Positions 1 to 9,194 of a DNA stretch of 64,000 nucleotides are shown piece after piece. Within the stretch, counting starts at the first letter, position 1. Every line of letters begins with the position of its first letter. The stretch covers positions 4,587,501 through 4,651,500 of the forward strand of contig NC_020908.1 of assembly GCF_000155735.2 (NCBI RefSeq), in the 5' to 3' direction. The notes beneath the pieces are model-generated. The model had not been told where the DNA came from, ran no database searches, and saw nothing but the letters and a program-made list of their open reading frames with translations. This DNA is from Octadecabacter arcticus 238 (GTDB lineage Bacteria; Pseudomonadota; Alphaproteobacteria; Rhodobacterales; Rhodobacteraceae). A program made the position numbers and the translations under genes.

Positions 1-383
1 GCCAATGGTGTCGCTCTTGTTCCAGACAAAAATACCGGAGAACCAACCACAATGGGCTCCTCAGTTGTATCGCTTTCGACTGCTGCTGCTTGGACGGTAT
101 CGGCTGTCGATACACCTGATCCAGCAGGCTCAACAACTTCTTCGCCTTCTGCAAAGAGCCAAGCAACTGATTGTCCGATAGGAACAATATCACCCTCTTT
201 GGCGCTCACAAAATGAAGTGTTCCTGTTCCAGGACTCTCGACTTCCATTGTTGCCTTGTCTGTTTCGATGTCAAAGAGGGCTTCACCTTCTTCGACCATC
301 TCACCTTCAGACTTGTACCAGCTCGCGATTGTCCCCGACGACATATCCATGTCAACCTTTGGTAAAATGACTTCAATTGGCAT
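1..383 (-). CDS. 2-oxo-acid dehydrogenase E2, lipoyl domain (partial)
   Basis: This is the N-terminal 127 codons of a dihydrolipoamide acyltransferase; the rest lies beyond the left edge. The E2 core carries the acyl group from E1 on a swinging lipoyl arm to CoA. A complete biotinyl/lipoyl domain is visible: it starts MPIEVILPKVDMD and has the lipoylation motif ETDKATME with the modified lysine at residue 43. An Ala/Glu/Thr-rich linker begins near residue 90. The ATG lies two bases after the stop of the E1 beta gene, so it is the last visible gene of a tight operon. The acyl substrate (pyruvate, acetoin or another 2-oxo compound) cannot be decided from this part. Confidence 0.9.
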   Translation of the reverse strand, partial: MPIEVILPKVDMDMSSGTIASWYKSEGEMVEEGEALFDIETDKATMEVESPGTGTLHFVSAKEGDIVPIGQSVAWLFAEGEEVVEPAGSGVSTADTVQAAAVESDTTEEPIVVGSPVFLSGTRATPL

Positions 384-385
384 GA

Positions 386-1405
386 CTAAATCTTACCCTT
401 CACGAGGTTGATCACGTTCGAGACAATATCTTCCACTTGAGGGACAGACGCCTTCTCCAACTCGGGGTTATAGGGCATCGGATTATCAGTGCCGCCAAGG
501 CGTAGAATTGGGGCATCAAGGAAATCAAACGCATGGCTTTCGGCTACCATTGCACTGATTTCAGCACCAATTCCGAGAGTTTTGACAGCCTCATAGACGC
601 AGACCAAACGTGATGTTTTTTCCACGCTCGTAAAAACGGTTTCACGGTCAATGGGTCGGATCGTGCGTAGATCAATTACCTCAGCAGAGATGCCAACGGC
701 GGCTAGTTCTTCAGCAGCTGCAAGTGATTTGTGGACCATGATCGAAGTTGCAACAATCGTGACGTCAGTGCCGGGTCGAGCAACATGCGCCTTGCCAATA
801 GGAACCGTATAGTGACCTTGTGGGACCATCCCCTTGGTCTTGTAGAGCAGTTTATGTTCAAAGATCATTACTGGGTCTGGATCTTCGAGGGCGGCTAATA
901 ACATACCTTTGGCATCGTGTGGTGTCGTTGGTTGGATAACTTTCAAGCCAGGAACGTGCGCGAGCCATGCTTCTAAACTTTGGCTATGCTGAGCAGCGGC
1001 TCCTGTGCCAGATCCCGCCGGAAAGCGCATCACGAGAGGAACGGAAACATCCCCACCAAGCATATAGCGGACTTTTGCAGCTTGGTTGACGATTTGCTCC
1101 ATCGCTAAGGTTGCAAAGTCTGAAAATTGGAATTCGAAGATTGGGCGCAAACCCGTAAGAGCCGCTCCAACCGCAACCCCGGCCGCACCGAGTTCGGATA
1201 TGGGCGTGTCCATGACACGATCTTCGCCATAAGTGTGCACAAGATCGCCAGTGACCTGAAAAGCGCCACCATACACCCCAATATCTTCACCCATAAGGAT
1301 GACGCGCTCGTCAGTCCTTAATGCTATGTCCAAAGCATCTTTGATGGCCTCAGAATACGACATTTCAACGGGTTCAGTACCCAAGTCCTTTACGGGAGCG
1401 TTCAT
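386..1405 (-). CDS. 2-oxo-acid dehydrogenase E1 component, beta subunit
   Basis: A 339-residue protein of the transketolase-like beta family (PdhB/AcoB type). With E1 alpha it decarboxylates a 2-oxo substrate on thiamine diphosphate and passes the acyl group to the E2 lipoyl arm in the cytoplasm. Near the N-terminus [15 protein letters not shown] is typical of the beta-subunit pyrimidine domain; the region [17 protein letters not shown] and the C-terminal transketolase-C domain (LRTIRPID) are also clear. Full family length. The start overlaps the E1 alpha stop by 4 bp (ATGA), which points to translational coupling. The AcoB versus PdhB distinction is not resolved; the oxidoreductase gene in the same operon argues for a specialised catabolic complex rather than the housekeeping pyruvate dehydrogenase. 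Confidence 0.93.
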   Translation of the reverse strand: MNAPVKDLGTEPVEMSYSEAIKDALDIALRTDERVILMGEDIGVYGGAFQVTGDLVHTYGEDRVMDTPISELGAAGVAVGAALTGLRPIFEFQFSDFATLAMEQIVNQAAKVRYMLGGDVSVPLVMRFPAGSGTGAAAQHSQSLEAWLAHVPGLKVIQPTTPHDAKGMLLAALEDPDPVMIFEHKLLYKTKGMVPQGHYTVPIGKAHVARPGTDVTIVATSIMVHKSLAAAEELAAVGISAEVIDLRTIRPIDRETVFTSVEKTSRLVCVYEAVKTLGIGAEISAMVAESHAFDFLDAPILRLGGTDNPMPYNPELEKASVPQVEDIVSNVINLVKGKI

Positions 1406-2412
1406 TGCGCAACCTCAGTGTATACATCGCGAGAAACGTCGCTTAACAACGGATCTGGGCCGGATTTAGCGAACTCAATGGCCGCTTCAATTTCTGCATC
1501 GACAGATGCTTCCATAGCTTTGACGTCACCATCATTCAGAACCTCATTTTCAATGAGGAAGGAGGAGAACCGGATAATAGGATCACGATCAATCCAGTCG
1601 TTGATCTCTTCTTTCGTACGATAGCGGTTGCGGTCTGACTTTGAGTGACCGCGCCAACGATATGTCAAAGACTCGACAAGGCTTGGCCCGTTGCCCGCAC
1701 GAGCATGTTCCACTGCAGTATCAACAGCTTCGGTAATCGCGTTAAAGTCGTTCCCGTCGACAGTAATTCCAGGCATTGAATAACCCGCAGCACGTTCGGA
1801 GATATTTTTCACCGAAGTGGAGCGCTCAATCGATGTGGACATGCCGTATTTGTTGTTCTCGCAAATGAAGACAACCGGCAGTTTCCAGATGGACGCCATG
1901 TTCAAAGATTCGTGAAACGCACCTTCATTATTGGCACCATCCCCAAAAAAACAAAGAACCACTTTGCCCGTGTTCAAACGCTTCGATGAAAGTGCTGCAC
2001 CGACTGCAATTGGTATGCCCCCAGCCACAATCCCGTTGGCCCCAAGGTTGCCCTTTGCTACATCTGCAATGTGCATAGAGCCGCCACGACCTTTGCAATA
2101 TCCGGTTTCCTTGCCGAAGAACTCAGCAAACATCTTTGAAACTTCCGCGCCTTTTGCAACGCAGTGACCGTGGCCTCGGTGAGTGGAAGTAATCTGATCG
2201 TCCTCAGCAAGTGGCATGCAGCTTCCAACAGCACTCGTTTCTTGTCCGATAGAAAGGTGCATCGTGCCGTGGATTAGACCACGGGTGTAGCAATTTTCGG
2301 CGCCCTCTTCGAATTTCCGGATAAGATACATTTTTCGCAATGCATCTTTAAGCTGCTCGCCTGAGTACTTTCTCAGAGCGAACGGTGCGTTCTGCGTCTT
2401 TTGCTTGGCCAT
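1402..2412 (-). CDS. 2-oxo-acid dehydrogenase E1 component, alpha subunit
   Basis: A 336-residue thiamine-diphosphate-dependent dehydrogenase alpha subunit (PdhA/AcoA type). The TPP/Mg2+ motif [15 protein letters not shown] is present, followed by [14 protein letters not shown], and the phosphorylation-loop-like [12 protein letters not shown] lies about residue 255. [21 protein letters not shown] residues at about 95-115 are typical of the family. It sits 16 bp downstream of the oxidoreductase gene and overlaps the beta subunit by 4 bp, giving the order oxidoreductase, E1 alpha, E1 beta, E2. The length is normal and no defect is seen. Confidence 0.93.
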   Translation of the reverse strand: MAKQKTQNAPFALRKYSGEQLKDALRKMYLIRKFEEGAENCYTRGLIHGTMHLSIGQETSAVGSCMPLAEDDQITSTHRGHGHCVAKGAEVSKMFAEFFGKETGYCKGRGGSMHIADVAKGNLGANGIVAGGIPIAVGAALSSKRLNTGKVVLCFFGDGANNEGAFHESLNMASIWKLPVVFICENNKYGMSTSIERSTSVKNISERAAGYSMPGITVDGNDFNAITEAVDTAVEHARAGNGPSLVESLTYRWRGHSKSDRNRYRTKEEINDWIDRDPIIRFSSFLIENEVLNDGDVKAMEASVDAEIEAAIEFAKSGPDPLLSDVSRDVYTEVAQ

Positions 2413-2428
2413 GGGTGTTTTCCAGTTT

Positions 2429-3748
2429 TCAGGCGCCGAAGATCATCTGATCTTGGAGCGCTCTAAGTTGAACAATTTTTGAATCTGCTGGTGGCGTGGT
2501 GTTCTCGTACGTAATGAGTTCGCCTTTGCGGATTGGCTTAGTGACTATTGAACCAGCAAGGAGACCACATGGAATAGCGCCTATAGTCCTAGCTTCGACC
2601 GCTTCCATTATCCAAGCCCGGTAACAATACTCACCGATTTGATCCAGCCTCTCGCCTACTGAAAGATCTTTCTTCGCCAGCGCACAAACTTCTGCGACGG
2701 GTTTGTCGAGTGGAACCATGTCCGCTTTGCCATACAATACAGCTTTGGCGCATGTTAGCGGAACTTCCAGAGACGTAAGGTGGTAAGGTCGTAAGAAGGT
2801 ATAATATGGACCGTCGCCCATTTTGAGGTCTTTCATGCGTTCCCAAATGCGGGGATGCTGCGCTTCAACGACTACAAAAACGCCTGGAGCCACACCTTTT
2901 CCAACTGAGTAATCAACCCTACCAGCAGCACTTAAAATACCGCCGTCTTTTTCGGGGATAAGAGATTTAGCAAGATCTTTAGGTCCCAAAGCTGGGCCGT
3001 GCATGCCAGGTTTGTCTGGGATCAAGCCGGTCGCGTTTGCGATTGCAGCCATTTCTACCATTGTTTTAGAGCCATCGACGAACTCAACGAGCATTCTGGA
3101 GTTCATATTCCTAGAGTCAGCCTCAGCCTGATACTCATCTGGCGTGGCATCAAAATTCAGAGGGTTATTTTTACCTTTCCCAGCAGAGACTACTTTGTGG
3201 CCCATCGCTGTAACGAACTCGATCAGCTCCATGCAAGATGAAGGCTCATCTCCAGCGCCAAGAGAGTAAACCACACCAAGCTTTTCAGCCTGAGTTTTCA
3301 AGTAAGAGCCGATTGTGATGTCAGCCTCGACGTTCATCATGACGAGGTGCTTACCAAGCTCCATAGCTTTGAGGCCAAGTTCAGCACCAATGCCGGGAAG
3401 GCCTGTTGCTTCGACAACCACATCAACCAAGCCGCTTTCAAGCAACAAGTTTGCGTCGTTAACAACACCAACTTTCCCGCTTTCAATTGCAGCGTTCAAT
3501 CCATCCGTGGTCTGAGCCTCTTTCGAATAGCCCTCCCCACCAAAAGCGATCTCTACTGCCTTAGTCGCGTTTTCTACCCGCACATCTGCAATAGCCGCTA
3601 CTTCGATGCCTGACATCAAACTAGCTCTGGTCACAATATCTGTGCCCATTTCTCCAGATCCAATCAAACCAATACGTATTGGTTTTCCACTTTCAGCTCT
3701 GGCTTCCAGCTCTTTGGCTAGACCAGTCAATGCGACGTTCGACATCAT
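2429..3748 (-). CDS. NAD(P)-dependent oxidoreductase with C-terminal SAF domain (COG4091 type)
   Basis: A 439-residue protein resembling the homoserine-dehydrogenase-like oxidoreductases with a C-terminal SAF domain. The Rossmann dinucleotide motif [10 protein letters not shown] lies at about residues 25-34 and [14 protein letters not shown] at about 110-123. The last ~80 residues ([28 protein letters not shown]) form the SAF-like part. Such proteins are predicted dehydrogenases, often annotated as homoserine dehydrogenase or FlgA-like, but the substrate is generally unproven. It is first in the operon with the E1/E2 genes, so it probably makes or consumes a substrate of that complex. The ATG at 3748 is preceded by AGGAG. 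Its promoter must lie in the AT-rich 3749-3950 region. Confidence 0.8.
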   Translation of the reverse strand: MMSNVALTGLAKELEARAESGKPIRIGLIGSGEMGTDIVTRASLMSGIEVAAIADVRVENATKAVEIAFGGEGYSKEAQTTDGLNAAIESGKVGVVNDANLLLESGLVDVVVEATGLPGIGAELGLKAMELGKHLVMMNVEADITIGSYLKTQAEKLGVVYSLGAGDEPSSCMELIEFVTAMGHKVVSAGKGKNNPLNFDATPDEYQAEADSRNMNSRMLVEFVDGSKTMVEMAAIANATGLIPDKPGMHGPALGPKDLAKSLIPEKDGGILSAAGRVDYSVGKGVAPGVFVVVEAQHPRIWERMKDLKMGDGPYYTFLRPYHLTSLEVPLTCAKAVLYGKADMVPLDKPVAEVCALAKKDLSVGERLDQIGEYCYRAWIMEAVEARTIGAIPCGLLAGSIVTKPIRKGELITYENTTPPADSKIVQLRALQDQMIFGA

Positions 3749-3984
3749 ATTTAGACTCCTGTCAAATTCGATATTATTTAACCAAACATTAGTAACTCCG
3801 TCAATGCAAATGTTCGTTCATTTAGTGATATTTGCTGAGATTCTTATTGACAGAGCTTACTTAATGAACATTAATAAATTCTCCGAACCTTTGTGCATGC
3901 ACTTGGGTCGTAAGGGAGGGTCTAATGAAACACACAAAAAATATCAGCTTGTGCGTTTATAGTGGCGTATTTTTTCGCTTGGTA
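3749..3984. promoter_or_regulatory. AT-rich upstream region with repeated TGTTCA/TGAACA motifs
   Basis: This AT-rich stretch separates the minus-strand E1/E2 operon from the plus-strand ABC/PfkB genes. It contains AAATGTTCGTTCATTTAG near 3809 and TTAATGAACATTAATAA near 3860. Closely similar motifs lie upstream of the second kinase (about 15352) and upstream of the ribose-type ABC operon (about 23388). Sharing between three related promoters suggests operators for one regulator, perhaps the SorC-type protein at 18511. This is inference from sight only; no -35/-10 pair is assigned. Confidence 0.4.
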
Positions 3985-4297
3985 AAAAGGGTCCCTTTGC
4001 GATTTGTGTGGGTAGGCCTGCGATGGCCTTTTAAGGCTGTCACCAGATGTTGTGGTCGCGAGGTGAGGCGCGTCTGGCGCGTAGACCTCACATATCACAG
4101 CGCCTGACGCGCCGGATCTGTTGGCGTCTGCGATGTCGCAAGGTAGAATATCGTGCCCACAGATCAGAAGATGGAGAGGAACCATGGGGCCAGAGACAAA
4201 CTTGTTTACGATTGCGCTTGGTCTGCAAGCGCCCTGGAGCGTTTCCGACGTGCGCATCGATACCAAGGCAAAGGAGATCCACTTCGAGATCCGCTGG
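3985..4297 (+). mobile_element. ISL3-family 5' remnant
   Basis: The ATG at 4184 opens MGPETNLFTIALGLQAPWSV followed by SDVRIDTKAKEIHFEIRW. This matches the N-terminus of ISL3-family transposases (NLF..ALGL..PW.V.DV.FD....L.I) and no ABC ATPase. The element breaks off near 4297, where the ABC ATPase reading frame takes over. The outer boundary near 3985 is a guess; I could not pair a terminal repeat because the 3' half is missing. Confidence 0.6.
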
Positions 4298-5316
4298 GGT
4301 GCCGTTTGGGGTGTCAGAGATGTCAACATCGACATCGCTGACGAAGAACTGCTAGTTTTGCTCAGACCATCTGGCTGCGGCAAGACCACGACCATGCGCA
4401 TGATTGCTGGCCTTGAAGAACCAACCGGAGGTCAGGTCATCATGGACGGGGAGGTCATGAACGAAGTGGACGCACGCGACCGCGATGTAGCCATGGTATT
4501 CCAAGGGTACGCTCTTTATCCCAACATGAGCATCTATGAGAACATTCGCTTCCCTCTTCGGATGCGCAACGTTCCGAAAGAAGAGCAAGATCGCCTTGTG
4601 CGCCGCGCTGTTGATATGGTGGAAATGGGTGACTATCTTGACCGTAAGCCAGGCACTCTTTCAGGCGGACAGCGGCAACGCGCCGCCCTCGCCCGAGCAG
4701 TTGTACGTGAACCCCAAGTGTTTTTGATGGACGAACCGCTATCAAACTTGGACGCGAAACTGCGCCAAGCAATGCGTGTCCAGATCAAGCATTTGCAACG
4801 GCAACTTAAGATCACGACGGTCTACGTCACACACGATCATATCGAAGCCATGACCTTGGCTGACCGGATCGTGATTATGCAAGGCGGCGCTATCCAGCAA
4901 ATTGGCACGCCTGATGAGATCTACTCTGATCCTGCCAACACCTTTGTTGCCAGTTTCATCGGCGCACCACCGATGAATATCATCGACGGCGAACTTAACG
5001 GCGGCACATTTACGTCACCGAACATTGAAATAACTGGTCTGTCAATCAAAGCCGAAGCTTCTATCAAACTTGGTGTGCGTCCCGAAGACTGCGCTGTTGT
5101 GGGCAGCGGAAATCCAAAGCTCACCTACGTGGAGAAGTCTATGGCGTAGAGCCAACAGGTGATATGACCTACTTAACGCTCCGCGTAGGCGAGAACAATT
5201 TGGAAATCAAAGCAGATCGTGCGTACCAGTCCGACTTGGGCATTGATGAACAGGTTTCCTTTGACACAAACCGCCTCTACTTCTTTGACACAGAAACAGG
5301 CCTAAGGATTCGGTAA
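4184..5316 (+). pseudogene. MalK/UgpC-type ABC transporter ATPase, chimeric and frameshifted
   Basis: This was the ATPase of a CUT1-type sugar/polyol importer. Visible motifs are VFQGYALYPNM (Q-loop), LSGGQRQR signature, VFLMDEPLSNLDA (Walker B), THDHIEAM (H-loop) and the start of the TOBE domain. Three defects are seen. The first ~20 residues, including the A-loop strand, are replaced by an ISL3 transposase N-terminus (4184 to about 4297). The Walker A motif reads RPSGCGKTT instead of GPSGCGKTT, losing its first glycine. The frame breaks at about 5139-5149: the TOBE tail EPTGDMTYLTLRVG continues to a TAA at 5314 in another frame, as if one G were lost. A functional product is unlikely, and no permease genes lie beside it. 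Confidence 0.85.
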
Positions 5317-5322
5317 ATTGCT

Positions 5323-6267
5323 ATGACATTCGACTACACTTCTGTTGGTTTCTTCACCTTCGACTGCCTCGGTCGTCCCGTAAACTCCATACCGCCCGGA
5401 GGCGATACGTACTTTATCGATGAAATGGCCTTGGCCGTTTCAGGAGCGGCCGGAAGTGCCGCAATCGTCGCCGCAAAGCACGGTTTGTCAGTTCAGGCAG
5501 TCGGTGGAGTCGGTGTCGACGACATGGGTGATTGGGTCATCCAACGGCTCAATAACTTTGGCGTCGACACCAGAAATATGGAGCGCGTTACCAACTTTCC
5601 TACCTCTTCGTCAATCGTAACGACGCGCCCAGACGGAGCCCGCCCTGCTCTGCATCGCAAAGGGGCTACGGGCGGATTCTACGTCACAGACGAGCAAGTC
5701 GATGGCGTCCTCGATACGAAGATCCTCCATGTTGGCGGTGTCGGCTTGATGGACGCCATGGACAAAGGTCGTACTAGGGAAATCATGCAAGAAGCAAAAG
5801 CGCGTGGATGCACGACAACGCTAGATGTCTTTGCCGCATCCCAAGAAGACTTCTCGTTAATCGAACCGCTTTTGCCTTACACTGACTATTTCATGCCGTC
5901 CGAAGAAGAGGCCATGACTTTGTCTGGTCTCACCAATTTTGAGAAGGTCTGTTCTCTGCTTCTCGAAAAGGGTGCTAAAGCTGTTGTCCTTACATTAGGA
6001 GCGGACGGGGCTATGTATCGCGACCAAACTGGGTTATCCTTCAAAGTCCCGTCTTTCGATATTGATGTGGTATGTACTTGCGGTTGCGGAGACTGTTTTA
6101 ACGCTGGTTTTGCTACGGGTCTTCATCTCGGTCTTAGCCCGCAAAACTGCGTTCGCATGGCACAAGCATCATCGGCACAGAATGCTCTAGGGCTCGGCTC
6201 CCAAGCCGTTGTGACCGATTTGGCCGCGACGCAAGCGTTTATGGAAAGTACTCCGAAAAAGTGCTAA
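5323..6267 (+). CDS. PfkB-family carbohydrate kinase
   Basis: A 314-residue ribokinase-like kinase, expected to phosphorylate a sugar, polyol or nucleoside with ATP in the cytoplasm. The substrate side is SIPPGGDTYFIDE at about 22-34, and GGVGVDDMGDW matches the glycine-rich N-terminal motif. The C-terminal anion-hole/catalytic motif reads CTCGCGDCFNAGF, so the usual GAGD is GCGD; the catalytic Asp is kept. It starts 6 bp after the broken ABC ATPase. A clear paralogue is at 14320-15309 with the same GCGD variant, and a vestige of a third lies at 23121-23228. Substrate unknown. Confidence 0.88.
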   Translation: MTFDYTSVGFFTFDCLGRPVNSIPPGGDTYFIDEMALAVSGAAGSAAIVAAKHGLSVQAVGGVGVDDMGDWVIQRLNNFGVDTRNMERVTNFPTSSSIVTTRPDGARPALHRKGATGGFYVTDEQVDGVLDTKILHVGGVGLMDAMDKGRTREIMQEAKARGCTTTLDVFAASQEDFSLIEPLLPYTDYFMPSEEEAMTLSGLTNFEKVCSLLLEKGAKAVVLTLGADGAMYRDQTGLSFKVPSFDIDVVCTCGCGDCFNAGFATGLHLGLSPQNCVRMAQASSAQNALGLGSQAVVTDLAATQAFMESTPKKC

Positions 6268-6300
6268 AGTGTAGATTCACAAAAGAAGTGGAAGGCGCAA

Positions 6301-7029
6301 ATGCTACCAAAACCTCATAGTGACCCAGGTGCTGTCGCCAAAGATGCGTTGCGCGGTATCCGCTTTGCGCTCAAGCGCGGAGCGAAGATGATGATGATCA
6401 ATAATGGACCGCGTCAACTTCCAGAACAGTTCGAATCCGCATCTTCCAATTTTTTGCAGAATTCAGAGATACTAACGGGAACCGTCGACAAGATCATTCA
6501 ACGCATTCTTGGACTCGAATTTGATCCCGTTATGTTTGCTGCGCCTTCCTTTGCCTCGACGGATGTAACCAAAGACGCTCACGAGGCAATGTCGACTGAC
6601 GCATCAAACCTGTATTTTGCTCTGTCTCTGTCCGCAAAGCATCTTGGTGTGTCAGACTTGTTGGTAAGCGAAGCTATCTGCGCAAAGCTGATTGCCGAGG
6701 ACGGGTCTTTCGATTGGCCGCTCGCAGAACAATCCACTGAGTTTTTGTGCTCACAACTCTGTATCCGAATTATCAATATGAACATTTTGGGTGACCCCCC
6801 CGGTGTATCCAGCAGTCATAACGCCGACAGAGCGATGGATGTTGCGATTATTGCCTTCGCGACGGCTCTTTGGGTTTATGTCGAAAGAGGCAAGTTTTCG
6901 GATACTGAGCCTGAATTGCTTGAAATGTGCTGCTCGGTAGCGGAACAAAAGCGCAACAAAATTACACAAAATATGGCAGAAGAGGATCGCTTCCTAGCGC
7001 TCTTCAAGTACGCCCTTGAGACAGTTTAA
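6301..7029 (+). CDS. Unrecognised 242-residue protein
   Basis: I do not recognise a family. The protein begins MLPKPHSDPGAVAKDALRG, has a basic patch (RFALKRGAKMMM) near residue 20 and looks mostly alpha-helical and soluble, with no signal peptide or convincing membrane segment. It lies 33 bp after the PfkB kinase on the same strand and 11 bp before another unknown gene, so the three could be co-transcribed. The ATG at 6301 is preceded by a purine-rich GAAGTGGAAGG, a plausible ribosome-binding site. Base composition and coding look normal, which supports a real gene. Confidence 0.65.
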   Translation: MLPKPHSDPGAVAKDALRGIRFALKRGAKMMMINNGPRQLPEQFESASSNFLQNSEILTGTVDKIIQRILGLEFDPVMFAAPSFASTDVTKDAHEAMSTDASNLYFALSLSAKHLGVSDLLVSEAICAKLIAEDGSFDWPLAEQSTEFLCSQLCIRIINMNILGDPPGVSSSHNADRAMDVAIIAFATALWVYVERGKFSDTEPELLEMCCSVAEQKRNKITQNMAEEDRFLALFKYALETV

Positions 7030-7040
7030 GGATCGGGTCC

Positions 7041-7691
7041 GTGATTGTAACTAAAGTTGAAATGCCAGATTCAGCAAATACGCCCGTCAGAAAGTCTGTC
7101 AGACGGCTGAGGTGGTTTAAGGAAGCGGTCCAAAGACAGATCGATGCTCTCTCCGAACAGACTGGAGTTAAGTTCTCCGTGGATGACAAGGAGCTTCACT
7201 CCTTGTTTCTAAGGTGGTTAGAATCGTTTGAAGCTCAAAAACCATCAGAAGACGGGAAAAAAGAAGACTATGTGAATTTCGCGTCCGGATTGATGTTACG
7301 GGAGTTGATTAACTCAAAACCAGCAAGAGTTACCACCCTACCAGACGATGCCGACAAATCTAACCCTGCTTACTTTTGGCCAGAGGGCTACCTTTATGTT
7401 GTCCTCTGTCTAAACATTCGTGCTGCCGTCCTGGAGCAGGACTTCAACATCAAAAAACATGTTGTGCCAGAGATGGATGAAGTGCGTACTTGGTGGTCAT
7501 TTAAGGAAAACATGCATGAGGATCCGAACTTAGCTATCGGATTTTTCGATTTATTCTCTGGTATCGAGCCAAGCTGGGATATGCCTACTATTTTTTCCGC
7601 CAGAAAGGGTCGTCAAGTTGCCGTTAAGTACTTAGTACGAAGTGACAATCTATTAAAGGTTCAAAGCAAGATCAAGCTAACCAAAAGTTGA
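7041..7691 (+). CDS. Unrecognised 216-residue protein
   Basis: No family is recognised. The chosen GTG at 7041 has AAGGA nine bases upstream. The N-terminal 40 residues are basic (KSVRRLRWFKEAVQRQ), the middle contains PAYFWPEGYLYVVLCLNIRAA, and the C-terminus is lysine-rich. It appears soluble with no signal peptide. It follows the 6301 gene by 11 bp and probably forms a pair with it. ISAs1 lies 135 bp downstream, so the natural 3' neighbour may have been displaced. It could be a membrane-peripheral or regulatory partner; nothing in the sequence decides. Confidence 0.62.
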   Translation: MIVTKVEMPDSANTPVRKSVRRLRWFKEAVQRQIDALSEQTGVKFSVDDKELHSLFLRWLESFEAQKPSEDGKKEDYVNFASGLMLRELINSKPARVTTLPDDADKSNPAYFWPEGYLYVVLCLNIRAAVLEQDFNIKKHVVPEMDEVRTWWSFKENMHEDPNLAIGFFDLFSGIEPSWDMPTIFSARKGRQVAVKYLVRSDNLLKVQSKIKLTKS

Positions 7692-7826
7692 TCAACTGTT
7701 CAAATTTAGAAACGAACCATTTTCCCATGGTGACTGAAAATTTCGTTCAATTGTCCTCTAGAATAGCAGGGCACCAGAATGGATAGTTCGTTGATGCTGA
7801 AGGGTCCAATGTCCCTACTATCGTTA

Positions 7827-9046
7827 CAGGGCAATCGCGTTTGGCTCATGTTGTTGCCAAGTCACTGAGAATGCTGCGTAAGAAGGTGGTGTCCCAGCCT
7901 GCACGTTTGATTTTTATGGAGAGAGAGCCCTTGGATGTGTCACGCCGGAGGACGTCGAGTGCGCGGCGACGTAGAACGGCGATGTTGCCGGGACCGTTGT
8001 CTTTCCGATTGCGTGCGGCGTCCTCGCGGAAAGACACATCCAACTGCCAATGAAGGGCATTTTCGATGGCCCAATGGTCGCGGACAGCGGCCAACAGCAC
8101 CTCAGGTGTGGGAACCCAAGACAGCGCGAAGTAGCGGGTCTCTGAGGTCACCTTTCCGCCCGTCTCTCTGGTCGCCTCGATGCGACCGAACCCCTTGAGG
8201 CCAGGGAATTCGTGGTATTCTGCCAATGCCTTAGCCGATACCACAACCGCCTTACGGGTTTCTTTTCTTCCATGGCCGGTATTTTCCGTAACGGCTGTTG
8301 GATCGCTTTTGTGCCCCTTGCTGAAACATCCACGGGCGTCAGACAACAGGGATTCCTGGTTACCCTTGAGGGCGAGGCACCAATCACCGCCGCCTGCGTT
8401 GATTGCGGCAACCGTGCGGCGGTTGCAATGTAATGCATCACCGGTGACCACCTTGCCCCGCAGATCGATCAACCCAAGCGCCTCTATGGCCGCGCTGAGT
8501 TCTGTGCCTCGGTCGGCAGGTACTGTCGCCAACGTCAGGCGCAGCCGCGAGGCATAGGCTGAGACCATCATGCGGGTCCGTGCGCTTTCGCCCGGGTCGC
8601 GCGCACCCCGTAACGCTTTGCCGTCAATCGCGATGATATCACCGTCTTTGAGGAGCTTGGTCACATCGGCAAGTACCTTACTGAAGGCCGCATCGAGTGC
8701 CTTCGGGTCGATGATCCGGAAGACCTCCGAGAAGGTATCATGCGATGGAATGGCATGCTTGAGTTTCAGGAAGTTCCTGAAAAGGCTCTCTTTTGCACGG
8801 CCAAATGCGGCCATCTCGGCGCAGGAGGTCGATCCACATAAGACCGACACGAAGGCGATAACGAGCAGTTCACCAAGGTCGTGGCGCACGTTACTGGCGC
8901 GCGGATCAGGAACTTCGTCGAAGGCGGATAGAAAAATATGCATGGCGATGAGCACCCGATGAGAACAACCACCCATCCAGAATCCATCCCGCCATCACCT
9001 GCAAGAGCAATCCTTTACTCACTCAGTTCCAAACGCGATTCCCCTG
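7827..9046 (-). mobile_element. ISAs1-family insertion sequence (complete)
   Basis: A 1220-bp element. Its ends are 18-bp inverted repeats with one mismatch (left CAGGGCAATCGCGTTTGG at 7827-7844; right complement at 9029-9046). A perfect 10-bp target duplication, ACTATCGTTA, is at 7817-7826 and 9047-9056. The intact duplication means a recent simple insertion. It carries one transposase gene on the minus strand. Confidence 0.92.
7846..8943 (-). CDS. ISAs1-family transposase
   Basis: A DDE transposase of the ISAs1/H-repeat family, 365 residues from the chosen ATG at 8943. The family N-terminus FDEVPDPRASNVRHDL is present, then IIAIDGKALRGARDP with the first catalytic Asp, VVTGDALHCN with the second, and WAIENALHWQLDVSFREDAAR near the C-terminus. 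Reading could begin 11 codons earlier, but the family normally starts just before the FxxxxDPR block. Length is normal and the gene looks intact. Confidence 0.9.
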   Translation of the reverse strand: MHIFLSAFDEVPDPRASNVRHDLGELLVIAFVSVLCGSTSCAEMAAFGRAKESLFRNFLKLKHAIPSHDTFSEVFRIIDPKALDAAFSKVLADVTKLLKDGDIIAIDGKALRGARDPGESARTRMMVSAYASRLRLTLATVPADRGTELSAAIEALGLIDLRGKVVTGDALHCNRRTVAAINAGGGDWCLALKGNQESLLSDARGCFSKGHKSDPTAVTENTGHGRKETRKAVVVSAKALAEYHEFPGLKGFGRIEATRETGGKVTSETRYFALSWVPTPEVLLAAVRDHWAIENALHWQLDVSFREDAARNRKDNGPGNIAVLRRRALDVLRRDTSKGSLSIKIKRAGWDTTFLRSILSDLATT

Positions 9047-9194
9047 ACTATCGTTACGATACCTTTATTATTTGTAACTCCCAAGCACCCCAGCGGATAT
9101 CGGGTTTTGGGTTGCCCTTGCGACGTTAGAGCCGAGCGATAATCTGTTGTGGTGATAGGGTGAGTGTTTCGAGGATATTGCCCCCGTTTTTTTG

